Of a stretch of 64,000 bases of DNA, positions 25,002 through 32,599 are shown in pieces. The notes beneath the pieces were generated by a model. It worked only from the letters and a program-made list of their open reading frames with translations. It did no database searches and had not been told where the DNA came from. Origin of the DNA: Actinospineispora eucalypti (GTDB taxonomy: Bacteria > Actinomycetota > Actinomycetes > Mycobacteriales > Pseudonocardiaceae). Where the stretch lies: assembly GCA_014208095.1 (NCBI GenBank), contig JACHMT010000005.1, positions 186,001-250,000 of the forward strand, read 5' to 3'. Within the stretch, counting starts at the first letter, position 1. Each line of letters begins with the position of its first letter. Position numbers and translations under genes: made by a program.

Positions 25002-25040
25002 CAGATCTGATCTGATATCAGCGACGAAATCATATACGAT
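25002..25040 (-). promoter_or_regulatory. Promoter and GntR-like operator of the homoprotocatechuate operon
   Basis: ATCGTATATGAT (minus strand, 25040-25029) is a near-perfect dyad of the kind bound by FadR-type GntR proteins and contains TATGAT, a good -10. Just downstream are the perfect palindromes CTGATATCAG (25012-25021) and CAGATCTG (25002-25009). Confidence 0.5.
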
Positions 25041-25100
25041 CTGGGTCGCCACGGCCAGAGGCGCGTTGCGTGCGCCCGGCTGCCCTCGTAGTGCGCCCGG

Positions 25101-25532
25101 CTACCCGCCGGCGGTGAGGTTGCGCTCGAGTCGGCCGAGCGTCTCGGTGAACCCGTTGAGCTGGTCCTCGCCGATGCCGGCCCGCAGCCTCCGGTCGAAC
25201 TCACGCGCGACGCCGGCCAGCCGTTTGAACAGGTCCTGGCCGGCCCCGGTCAGCTCGACGATGTGCACCCGCCGGTTCGCCGGGTCCCGCCGCCGGGTGA
25301 CCAGGCCGGCGGACTCCATGCCGTTCAGATGGTGGGTCAGCGTGGCGCCCTGAATGCCCACCGCCGAGGCGAGCTCGCGCTGGTTGGCGCCCTGGTGCGT
25401 CTTCAACGCCAACAGGATCAGCCAGATCGGCATCGACCCGCCGGCCCGGCTCATCGCGTCGTCGAACGCCGCGCTGGTCGCCTTCGCGGCCTGGGCCAGC
25501 GCAATGCCGATCGGGGTCCCGGCCGGTCGCAC
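25101..25532 (-). CDS. MarR-family regulator
   Basis: 143 residues. The winged helix NQRELASAVGIQGATLTHHLNG followed by GLVTRRRDPANRRVHIVELT (wing with the conserved DxRxxx pattern) is typical MarR. It starts with GTG 25532 and is divergent from a DHA2-type exporter gene, the classic arrangement in which MarR represses the pump and itself. The likely operator is the large dyad at 25550-25600. It ends 48 bp before the promoter of the homoprotocatechuate operon. Confidence 0.9.
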   Translation of the reverse strand: MRPAGTPIGIALAQAAKATSAAFDDAMSRAGGSMPIWLILLALKTHQGANQRELASAVGIQGATLTHHLNGMESAGLVTRRRDPANRRVHIVELTGAGQDLFKRLAGVAREFDRRLRAGIGEDQLNGFTETLGRLERNLTAGG

Positions 25533-25549
25533 GCGGTCACCCTAGCACG

Positions 25550-25600
25550 AACGTTAGCCATCGAATTGTATTGACGCCTAATCATTCGATATCTAACGTT
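25550..25600. promoter_or_regulatory. 17-bp inverted repeats with embedded promoter between marR and the exporter
   Basis: AACGTTAGCCATCGAAT (25550-25566) and ATTCGATATCTAACGTT (25584-25600) are inverted copies with two mismatches. TTGACG (25571-25576) and TAACGT (25594-25599) are spaced 17 bp as -35 and -10, placing the transcript start at about the ATG 25607 (leaderless). MarR binding would cover the promoter. Confidence 0.6.
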
Positions 25601-25606
25601 TTGTCG

Positions 25607-27088
25607 ATGGCTACCCACCCGCACCGCTGGTCGGCGCTCGCGGTCGTCTCGCTGGCCCAGCTGATGATCGCCCTGGACGCCACGGTGATGAACGTCGCGC
25701 TGCCGTCGGTGCAGCACGCGCTGGGCCTCTCCGACGGCGACCGGCAGTGGGTGATCACCGCGTACACGCTGGCCTTCGGCGGGCTGTTGCTGCTCGGCGG
25801 CCGGCTCACCGACCGGCTGGGCCAGGCCCGCGCGTTCCTGGCCGGGCTGGCCGGCTTCGCGGCGGCGTCGGCCGCCGGCGGGCTGGCCACCGGTCTGGTC
25901 CCGCTGGCGCTGGCCCGAGCCGCGCAGGGTGCGTCGGCCGCGCTGCTGGCACCGAGCGCGCTCGCGCTGGTGTCGGTCACGTTCACCGCGCCGCGCGACC
26001 GGGCGAAGGCGTTCGCCCTGTTCGGGGCCATCGCGGGCAGCGGGGGAGCGGTGGGCCTGCTGCTCGGTGGCGTGCTGGTCGGTCAGCTGGGTTGGCGGGC
26101 CTGCCTGTTCGTCACGGTCCCGGTCGCGGTGGTGGCCGCCCTCGGCACCCGCTACCTGCCGTCCGGCCCGCCCTTCCGGCCCCGGATGGCGCCGGGCGGC
26201 CCGGGCGCCGGTTTGGACCCGCCTGGCGTGGGTTTGGACCGGCCGGGTGCCGGTTCGGACCCGCCGGGTGCTGGGCTGGATCTGCCGGGCGCCGCGCTGG
26301 TTACCGCCGGGCTGGCCGGGCTGGTGGCCGGCTGCTCCGGAGCGGCGGGCCAGGGCTGGGCGTCCGGTTGGACGCTGGGGCCGCTCGGTGCCGGGCTGGC
26401 GCTGATCGCTCTGTTCGGCTGGTGCGAGGCGCGCGCCGCCCGGCCGCTGCTTCCGCCGCGCCTCCTGGCCGACCGGGCCCGGGTTGGCGCGTGCCTGGCG
26501 GTGGCGTTCGCGGTGGCCGGCATGCTGGGGGTGTTCCTGTTCCTCAGCTACTACCTGCAGGTGGTGCTGGGCTACTCGCCGGTGCGCACCGGGCTGGCCT
26601 TCCTGCCGTTGTCGCTCGCGGTGTTCGGCTCCGCGCAGCTCGTCGCCGCGCGGTTGCTGCCTCGCTGCCCGGCCCGCGCGCTGATCGTGCCCGGCCTGCT
26701 GGCGGCCGCCGCCGCGATGGGGCTGCTCACCCGGCTCACGCCGGAGAGCGGCTACGCCTCGCTGGTCCTGCCCGCCGAGATCCTGCTCGGTGTGGGCCTC
26801 GGGTGCGTGTTCACCCCGGCGATCAGCAGCGCGACCGCCCGGGTGGACCGGGCCGACGCCGGGATCGCGGCCGCCGTGGTCAACACCGCGCAGCAGGTGG
26901 GCGGGTCGGTCGGCCTCGCGCTGCTGAACACCGTGGCCGCCGGGGCCGCCGCCGGCTACCCGGCCGCCCGGACGGTCGCCCTGGTCCACGGCTACACCAC
27001 GGCCGCCGCGGTCGCCGCCGGGCTGCTGCTCGCCGGCGCGGCGCTGGCCGCCTTTCTGATCACCACCAGTACCGGAGGGAACCCATGA
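25607..27088 (+). CDS. MFS drug/metabolite exporter, DHA2 (14-helix) family
   Basis: About 493 residues with 14 predicted helices; MIALDATVMNVALPSVQ in helix 1 (the LDxTxxNVALP motif of DHA2), GGRLTDRLGQARAF and the motif C-like GGAVGLLLGGVL. An unusual proline/glycine-rich loop with GxGxDPPG-type repeats lies at about 196-228, between helices 6 and 7. ATG 25607 is chosen (an earlier start at 25571 would lie in the promoter). Its stop overlaps the next ATG (ATGA), so the NmrA-like protein is co-translated. Confidence 0.9.
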   Translation: MATHPHRWSALAVVSLAQLMIALDATVMNVALPSVQHALGLSDGDRQWVITAYTLAFGGLLLLGGRLTDRLGQARAFLAGLAGFAAASAAGGLATGLVPLALARAAQGASAALLAPSALALVSVTFTAPRDRAKAFALFGAIAGSGGAVGLLLGGVLVGQLGWRACLFVTVPVAVVAALGTRYLPSGPPFRPRMAPGGPGAGLDPPGVGLDRPGAGSDPPGAGLDLPGAALVTAGLAGLVAGCSGAAGQGWASGWTLGPLGAGLALIALFGWCEARAARPLLPPRLLADRARVGACLAVAFAVAGMLGVFLFLSYYLQVVLGYSPVRTGLAFLPLSLAVFGSAQLVAARLLPRCPARALIVPGLLAAAAAMGLLTRLTPESGYASLVLPAEILLGVGLGCVFTPAISSATARVDRADAGIAAAVVNTAQQVGGSVGLALLNTVAAGAAAGYPAARTVALVHGYTTAAAVAAGLLLAGAALAAFLITTSTGGNP

Positions 27089-27939
27089 TCCTGGTCACCG
27101 GAGCCACCGGGCATGTCGGCGCCGAGCTGGTCCGCCGGCTCGCCTCCGCCGGCGCCGAGCCGGTCCGCGCGATGACCCGCCGGCCGGAGGCGTTCACCGC
27201 GCTGCCCGGCGTGCGGGTGGTCCGGGGCGACGCCGACGACCCGGCCAGCCTGTGCGCCGCGTTCCACGGCGTCGAGCGGGCATTCCTGATGTCCGCCGAG
27301 CCCGTCGGCGGCGGTGGCCGGCGGCCGACCCAGCTGCCCCGGCTGGTGGAAGCGGCGGTGCGCGCCGGGGTGCGGCACGTGGTGGCGTTGTCCGTCTACA
27401 CCGGGGGCGGGGGCGGCGACGTAATCGCCGAGTGGTGCGGGCGGATCGAGGGCGCGGTCACCGACAGCGGGATGGACTGGACGCTGCTGCGGCCGGGCCG
27501 GTTCATGTCCAACGCGCTGCACTGGGCACCGATGATCCAGCGGGGCGACGACATCACCATCCCGTTCGCGCACCGCCCGGCCGCCTCGATCGACCCCGCC
27601 GACATCGCTGCCGTGGCCGCCCTCGCGCTCACCACCGACGACCACCGGGGCGCCGCGTACCAGCTGTCCGGCCCGGAGGCGCACACCCCGGCCGAGGAAC
27701 TGTCCGTGCTGGCCGAACTGTTGGACCGGCCGCTGCGCGCCATCGACCCGCCGCTGGACACGGTGCGCGCCGGCATGCGGCGAGGCGGGGTGACGGACGA
27801 GGTGTTCGACGCGATGGTGGCCCGCACCCTCGGCTCCGACGTGGGCACCGAGCTGCTGCCCACCGTGGCCGAGCTGCTCGGCCGGCCCCCCGGCAGGTTC
27901 GCGGACTGGGCACGAACACACCTCGACCAGTTCCGGTGA
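27085..27939 (+). CDS. NmrA-like NAD(P)-binding protein (atypical SDR)
   Basis: 284 residues with an N-terminal TGATGHVG nucleotide-binding motif and the NmrA/SDR_a5 arrangement (RVVRGDADDPASLCAAFHGV; LLRPGRFMSN). The classical SDR Tyr-x3-Lys is not evident, so it may be a redox sensor or an atypical reductase rather than a dehydrogenase. It overlaps the exporter gene by 4 bp and should be under the same MarR control, as in quinone or electrophile stress operons; this link is inference. Confidence 0.82.
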   Translation: MILVTGATGHVGAELVRRLASAGAEPVRAMTRRPEAFTALPGVRVVRGDADDPASLCAAFHGVERAFLMSAEPVGGGGRRPTQLPRLVEAAVRAGVRHVVALSVYTGGGGGDVIAEWCGRIEGAVTDSGMDWTLLRPGRFMSNALHWAPMIQRGDDITIPFAHRPAASIDPADIAAVAALALTTDDHRGAAYQLSGPEAHTPAEELSVLAELLDRPLRAIDPPLDTVRAGMRRGGVTDEVFDAMVARTLGSDVGTELLPTVAELLGRPPGRFADWARTHLDQFR

Positions 27940-27960
27940 CCGGCCGGCGGTAGCGGATCG

Positions 27961-28812
27961 TCACCCCTGGACGTCGGTCAGCGCGGGCCCGCGGTTGAGG
28001 TAGCCGGCGTCCACGGGGAAGGTCACGCCGGTGACGTAGCGGGCCTCGTCCGAGGCGAGGTAGACGATGGCGTTGCTGACGTCGACCGGTTCGATGAGCT
28101 GGACGGGCATCGGGTTCTGGTAGAGCGGGCTGCCGGCGATCTCGGGGAACCGCTCCACGAACGCGCCGTACTCGGCGTTGGCCACCATCGGGGTGTTCAC
28201 GCCGGTCGGGTGCACGGTGTTGACCCTGATGTTGTGCTGGGCGAGCTGGCCGGCGTACAGGCGCATGAGCCCGACGACGCCGTGCTTGGCCGCGACGTAG
28301 GCGGCCTGCCCGGGCAGGGTGTTGAGCCCGATGCCGCTGAGGCCGGCGGTGGAGCTGGTGATGATGATCGCGCCGCCCCGGCCGCGCTCGATCATGCCGG
28401 GGATGGTGATCTCGAGGGTGTGCCAGACGCCGGTGAGCAGCGTGTCGATCCCGTCGTGCCAGGCCTGGACCCGCTCGCCCTCGCCGATGACCGGCATGAT
28501 CCCGGCGTTGGGCAGCACGATGTCGACCGGCCCGAACTCGGCGACGCCGGCGTCGTAGGCCGCCTGCAGCCGCGCGCGGTCCCGCACGTCGGCGACGGCG
28601 GTGAGGATTCGGCCGTCGGCGTCCTCGACCAGCCGCTGGGTCTCCTCCAGGTCGGCCTCGGTGGCCAGGGGGTAGAACACCGTGGAGATCTGCTCGCAGA
28701 TGTCCACCGCGATGACGGCCGCACCCTCCTCGGCGAGCCGGATGGCGTGCGAGCGGCCCTGGCCCCGGGCGGCGCCGGTGATGAAGGCGACCTTGCCCTC
28801 GAGTCGACCCAT
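27961..28812 (-). CDS. Mycofactocin-coupled SDR-family oxidoreductase
   Basis: 283 residues. Besides the SDR core (FITGAARGQGRSHA; PNAG; ITSSTAG; YVAAKHG), it has the insertion typical of the mycofactocin-coupled group after the second strand (AVDICEQISTVFYPLATEAD, then EETQRLVEDADGRI). Such enzymes hold NAD(H) tightly and pass electrons to mycofactocin; no mycofactocin biosynthesis gene is in this window. Likely an alcohol-to-ketone oxidation. AGGAGG precedes the ATG. Third gene after DUF35 and the thiolase-like protein. Confidence 0.87.
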   Translation of the reverse strand: MGRLEGKVAFITGAARGQGRSHAIRLAEEGAAVIAVDICEQISTVFYPLATEADLEETQRLVEDADGRILTAVADVRDRARLQAAYDAGVAEFGPVDIVLPNAGIMPVIGEGERVQAWHDGIDTLLTGVWHTLEITIPGMIERGRGGAIIITSSTAGLSGIGLNTLPGQAAYVAAKHGVVGLMRLYAGQLAQHNIRVNTVHPTGVNTPMVANAEYGAFVERFPEIAGSPLYQNPMPVQLIEPVDVSNAIVYLASDEARYVTGVTFPVDAGYLNRGPALTDVQG

Positions 28813-28835
28813 GACGGTTGATCCTCCTGCTGGTT

Positions 28836-30002
28836 CTAGCGGCGGTCTTCGGTGGCGAACAGTGCGGAACTGACCAGCGGGTCGCCCGGGCCGCCGGTCA
28901 TCAGGGACAGGCCGGCCCCCGGCACCTGGTTGCAGGAGGTGCCCCTGATCTGCCGGACGGCCTCGGTGACCAGGCTCATCCCGTGGATGAAGCCCTCGGC
29001 CAGGTTTCCGCCCGAGGTGTTCACCGGCAGGCCGCCCCCGGGGGCGATGAGGTTGTCGAAGGTCAGCACCTCGCCGGCGGTCTCCGGCGTGCAGAAGCCG
29101 TGGTCGATGAGGGCGGCCACGCCCATACCGGTCATGTTCTCGTAGACCTGCACCACGTCCACGTCCTCCGGGCGGTAACCGGACTCCGCCCACAACCGGC
29201 GGGCCACGCCGGCGAAGTTCGCCGAGCCGTACGGCGTGTGGCTCTCCTCGAGGCCCGCGCCGCCCGCGGTGGCCCCGGTGGGCGCGGAGAGCAGGTACGC
29301 CGGCGGCTGGGCCAGGTCGCGGGCCCGCTCCGCGGAGACCAGCACCACGGCCACGGCGGCGTCGCTCTCCCGCGAACAGTCGAACAGGTGGAACGGCTCG
29401 GAGATCCACCGGGAGGCCTCGTAGGTGGCCACGTCCAGCGGTTTGTCGAAGGCCACCGCGTGCGGGTTGCGCTGCGCGTGGAAGTAGGAGGCAAGGGCCA
29501 TCGCGCGCAGCGTCTCGCGGGGGACGCCACCGGCCTCGATCAGCCGTTGGGCGCGCATGGCGCAGATCTGGGCCGGGCCGTCGATGCCGTTGACCAGGTA
29601 CTGGGCCGCCGTGTCGTCCTGGGCCACCGCCACCCGCAGTCGCTGGCCGGCGGACTCGGCGATCGCCCGGTAGACCACGACCACCTCGGCCTGACCGGTC
29701 ACGATCGCGGCGGCGGCCAGCCCCAACGCTCCCGGGATGCCGCCGCCGTGCGTCCAGTTCAGCGCGGAGAACCGCAGCTCGCGGACGCCCAGGGCGGGCG
29801 CCAGCTTCGGCGGGTCGTTCTTGTCCGCGCCGTAGGAGACGAACCCGTCGATGTCGGCGGTGGAGAGCCCGGCATCCGCGCAGGCCTCCGCGATCGCCCG
29901 CAGGCACAGCTTCATCTCCGGGTCGGGCGAGGTGCCGCGCTTGTACATCGGGGTCTGCCCGATGCCGACCACGGCGGTCGCGCCGCGCAGCGGGTGGTTC
30001 AC
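28836..30002 (-). CDS. Thiolase-like lipid-transfer protein (Ltp2-type, candidate retro-aldolase)
   Basis: 388 residues with thiolase-fold landmarks (GGGLPVNTSGGNLAEGFIHG near the C-terminus; VDVVQVYENMTG). The N-terminal nucleophile position reads VVVVYRAIAE and lacks the thiolase Cys, as in SCP-x-related Ltp2 proteins. With a DUF35 partner, Ltp2 proteins in steroid degradation act as retro-aldolases on tertiary hydroxyacyl-CoA. GTG 30002 overlaps the stop of the DUF35 gene (GTGA), strong support for a stoichiometric complex. Exact substrate unknown. Confidence 0.85.
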   Translation of the reverse strand: MNHPLRGATAVVGIGQTPMYKRGTSPDPEMKLCLRAIAEACADAGLSTADIDGFVSYGADKNDPPKLAPALGVRELRFSALNWTHGGGIPGALGLAAAAIVTGQAEVVVVYRAIAESAGQRLRVAVAQDDTAAQYLVNGIDGPAQICAMRAQRLIEAGGVPRETLRAMALASYFHAQRNPHAVAFDKPLDVATYEASRWISEPFHLFDCSRESDAAVAVVLVSAERARDLAQPPAYLLSAPTGATAGGAGLEESHTPYGSANFAGVARRLWAESGYRPEDVDVVQVYENMTGMGVAALIDHGFCTPETAGEVLTFDNLIAPGGGLPVNTSGGNLAEGFIHGMSLVTEAVRQIRGTSCNQVPGAGLSLMTGGPGDPLVSSALFATEDRR

Positions 30003-30445
30003 GACGCTCCTCCCAGCGCCCACCGCACCGCCGGGTAGCCCTTCGACCGGCCCGACGGCGGGTCGATGCTCCCGGTGACCGGGGCACCCACCCGCAGGCC
30101 GTCCTCGGATCCCTTCAGCACGCCCAGCACCCGTGCGTTCCCGGCGCCCGGAATCTCGGCGAGCACCACCACGTAGGGCACGTCCTCGACGCGCTCCTTC
30201 GTGCGGTCGAACGCGTACCAGGACCGGGTCCAGGTGTAGACGGTGCCGACCGGCTCCACCGCGACCCACTCCTGCTCCCAGCCGCCGCAGTGGCCGCAGC
30301 GGAAGTGCGCCGGCCAGCGCCACGTGCCGCAGTCGGGGCACCGCGGCAGCCGGAACTCGCCGGCCGCCAGCCCGTCCCAGTACCCCCGGTCGGCGCCGAT
30401 GCCTCCGGTGATGGTGGTCTCCGCCGCGACGGCGTTGTCCGGCAC
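29999..30445 (-). CDS. DUF35 OB-fold protein with zinc ribbon
   Basis: 148 residues. The N-terminal rubredoxin-like ribbon CPDCGTWRWPAHFRCGHC (four Cys, about 36-53) is followed by an OB-fold (VGTVYTWTRSWYAFDRT, VPYVVVLAEI). DUF35 proteins are obligate partners of thiolase-like enzymes, binding the acyl-CoA. First gene of a three-gene operon; two CCTA-N7-TAGG sites lie 36-84 bp upstream. Confidence 0.9.
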   Translation of the reverse strand: MPDNAVAAETTITGGIGADRGYWDGLAAGEFRLPRCPDCGTWRWPAHFRCGHCGGWEQEWVAVEPVGTVYTWTRSWYAFDRTKERVEDVPYVVVLAEIPGAGNARVLGVLKGSEDGLRVGAPVTGSIDPPSGRSKGYPAVRWALGGAS

Positions 30446-30480
30446 CTGGACTCCTCCTCGCCGTTGTCGCCTACAAAATA

Positions 30481-30529
30481 CCTAAAAGGTGTAGGCGGGC
30501 GCTAGGAGGCTGCGCCTAATTATTTTAGG
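30481..30529. promoter_or_regulatory. Two CCTA-N7-TAGG operators upstream of the DUF35 operon
   Basis: CCTAAAAGGTGTAGG (30481-30495) and CCTAATTATTTTAGG (30515-30529) share the form CCTA-N7-TAGG. The first is nested in a wider GCCTAC/GTAGGC dyad (30469-30496). The same motif occurs twice in the P450/CoA-ligase promoter region at 35249-35313. Confidence 0.65.
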
Positions 30530-30554
30530 CAAGACACTTCGGCGCCCCCGAGGA

Positions 30555-31001
30555 TCACGGTCGGTGCGCCCGGGCATGGCTTTCTTCCAGGGAGAGGCCG
30601 CGCTGTTGGCCCTCGATGATCGACCAGAATCGCGGGCATCTCATGGGTTCGCCGGCCGGGCACCGCCGGCCGTGCTCGAGTGCGGTGCGGGCCACCTCGA
30701 TGCGGTGCTGCTGCTCGGCCAGCTCGGCCAGTTTGCGGTCGATCAGCTCCCGCTGGGACCGCCGTTCGCCGGCGATGAACCGCCCGATCTCGGCCAGCGA
30801 GAACCCGATCTCGCGGAAGAACAGGATCACGGCGACGTCCCGGACCGCCGACGCGGCATAGCGCCGTCGTCCCGATGCGCGAGCCGTCGGCCGCACCAGG
30901 CCGAGCTCGTCGTAGTACCGCAGTGCGGTGGTGGGCACGCCGGTGCGTTCGGACAGCTCGCCGATCGACAGCAGGCCCGGGGTCAGCTCGGTGTCGGCCA
31001 T
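30555..31001 (-). CDS. MerR-family regulator
   Basis: 148 residues with the MerR helix-turn-helix (LSIGELSERTGVPTTALRYY, then ELGLVRPTARASGRRRYAA), a long dimerisation helix, and a short C-terminus with two cysteines (HGRRCPAGEPMRCPRFW). The Cys pair could sense metal or redox but the spacing does not match SoxR or CueR clearly. Divergent from a methyltransferase gene with a MerR-type promoter between them. Confidence 0.9.
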   Translation of the reverse strand: MADTELTPGLLSIGELSERTGVPTTALRYYDELGLVRPTARASGRRRYAASAVRDVAVILFFREIGFSLAEIGRFIAGERRSQRELIDRKLAELAEQQHRIEVARTALEHGRRCPAGEPMRCPRFWSIIEGQQRGLSLEESHARAHRP

Positions 31002-31032
31002 TTGACTTCAAGCGTACTCGAAGTGCTGTGCT
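31002..31032 (+). promoter_or_regulatory. MerR-type promoter with over-long spacer
   Basis: TTGACT (31002-31007) and TGTGCT (31027-31032) are 19 bp apart, and the dyad ACTTCAAG (31005-31012)/CTCGAAGT (31017-31024) lies between them, as expected for MerR activation by DNA distortion. The methyltransferase ATG (31039) follows 6 nt after the -10. Confidence 0.5.
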
Positions 31033-31038
31033 TGGTTG

Positions 31039-31710
31039 ATGGAGATCAAGGAGAGGGCGCTGGACCGGATCCTGCGGTGGTGGGGTCCGCGCGGGGGGAT
31101 TGCGCAGTTCCATCGGCCGACCGGGGCGGTGGGGCACGTGGCCGGTTGGATCATGGGCCGGCGTTCGTCGAACGTGGCCCGCAACCGCTGGGCGGCGGGG
31201 CTGCTCGACATCCGGCCGGCCGACCGGGTCGTCGAGCTCGGCTGCGGCCCGGGCGTGGCCCTCGCCGCCCTTGCCGGGCGGGCGGCCCGGGGACTGGTGG
31301 TCGGCGTGGACCACTCGGCGGTGATGATCAGCCAGGCCCGCCGCCGCAACCGGGCCGCCGTGCGGGCCGGGCGGGTTCGGCTGGTTCACGCGCCGGTTGA
31401 GGGCCTGTCGTTCGAGGAAGGGCCGTTCGACGCCGCGCTCGCCGTCAACACGGTCGGCATGTGGACCGACCCGGCGGCCCGGCTACGCGAGCTGGGCCGA
31501 ATGCTGCGGCCCGGCGGCCGAATCGCCCTGGTGACCCAGCCCCGCTGTCCCGGTGCCACGGCGGCCACCTCGGCCGCGGCGGCCGGCGAACTGGCTGACC
31601 TGCTCACCGAGGCCGGGTTCGAGCAACTCCGGACCGAGATGCTCGGCATCGACCCGCCGGTGGCCTGCGTCCTCGGGGTCACGCCGGAGCTCAGCGCAGG
31701 TGGTACCTGA
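31039..31710 (+). CDS. Class I SAM-dependent methyltransferase
   Basis: About 223 residues with motif I VVELGCGPGVALA, the acidic end of strand 2 (VGVDHSAVMI) and LRPGGRIALVTQP (post III). The N-terminal part (GHVAGWIMGRRSSNVARNRW) resembles small-molecule methyltransferases beside MerR regulators. ATG 31039 is used; an in-frame TTG lies one codon earlier. Divergent from MerR, which likely activates it. The 3' end overlaps the tail of the GNAT gene by 20 bp. Substrate unknown. Confidence 0.85.
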   Translation: MEIKERALDRILRWWGPRGGIAQFHRPTGAVGHVAGWIMGRRSSNVARNRWAAGLLDIRPADRVVELGCGPGVALAALAGRAARGLVVGVDHSAVMISQARRRNRAAVRAGRVRLVHAPVEGLSFEEGPFDAALAVNTVGMWTDPAARLRELGRMLRPGGRIALVTQPRCPGATAATSAAAAGELADLLTEAGFEQLRTEMLGIDPPVACVLGVTPELSAGGT

Positions 31711-32599
31711 TGTCGGTGCGCTCGTGCTGGAACCCGGCCAGCCGGCAGTCGGTGACCAGGCCCCGGTCCCGCTCGTCCACCGTGATGGCCGCGACCCGGG
31801 AACCGTCCCGCCGGATCGCCGCCATCGCCGCGTCGAGCAGGCCGGCCCGGGTGCCGTTCTCGGCGTGTTCCGGCGCGACGAGCACGGCCGTGATCAGCCC
31901 GGCCGGCCCGAACTCGGTGGGCTCGGCCGCGGTGGCGTCGAACCAGGCCGCGCCGTGCGGTGCGTCCGCCGGCCCGGTCACCAGGACCCGGCCGGCGGCC
32001 GGGGCCGGGTCGCGGCGGCCGCTGGCCAGCCACAACTTGTCCAACCCCGGGCCGGGCGAACCCGGCTGGCCTATCCGTGACCCGGACCCGGCCGGGCGCA
32101 GCGGGGCGATCAGCCGCCAGCGCCGGCGGTCGCGGATGATCCGGGGGTTGTCCAGCCGCCGCCACATGCGGTGCGCGGCGGGGTGGTCGCCCCGGGCCCA
32201 GCAGCGCAGTCGGGTGCACCCGGTGCCGACCCAGCCGTCCGGCCCGGTGACGTCCGTGCCGAGCTGTTCGCCCAGCAGCGTGGAGATGCCGCGGGCCCGC
32301 AGGTCCGGGTGCACCACCATCCGCACCTCCGCGCCTTCCGCCCCGGCGCCGTTCGGTTCGGCGCTGTCCGGTTCTAGGCGCAGGCAGGCGGCCAGCGTCG
32401 GCGGCGGCTCGGTCCGCCCGGTCCGCTCGTCGGGCAGCAGCCAGACCAGCAGGTAGCGGGAGCCCGGCGGCACCGGGTCGGTGAGCGCGAAGGACGGGAA
32501 CCCGGGCTCGGCGTCCCGCTCGGCGGACTCGGTGAGCAGGCGGTCGAGCTCCTCGCGCTCGGCTCCGGTGACCTCTGTGCGCCACTCGTAGTGGATCAC
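31691..32599 (-). CDS. Tandem GNAT acetyltransferase-like protein
   Basis: 302 residues with two GNAT-like halves: the first has a CoA-loop motif VRMVVHPDLRARGISTLLGE (about 110-129), the second ends in a degenerate fold (LITAVLVAPEHAENGTRAGL). The architecture recalls mycothiol synthase MshD but the sequence is not close enough to claim it. Its GTG start overlaps the stop of the Rieske oxygenase gene (GTGA), placing it in the P450-ferredoxin-Rieske operon. The long open frame upstream is a shadow of the Rieske gene. Function unknown. Confidence 0.65.
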   Translation of the reverse strand: MIHYEWRTEVTGAEREELDRLLTESAERDAEPGFPSFALTDPVPPGSRYLLVWLLPDERTGRTEPPPTLAACLRLEPDSAEPNGAGAEGAEVRMVVHPDLRARGISTLLGEQLGTDVTGPDGWVGTGCTRLRCWARGDHPAAHRMWRRLDNPRIIRDRRRWRLIAPLRPAGSGSRIGQPGSPGPGLDKLWLASGRRDPAPAAGRVLVTGPADAPHGAAWFDATAAEPTEFGPAGLITAVLVAPEHAENGTRAGLLDAAMAAIRRDGSRVAAITVDERDRGLVTDCRLAGFQHERTDIRYHLR

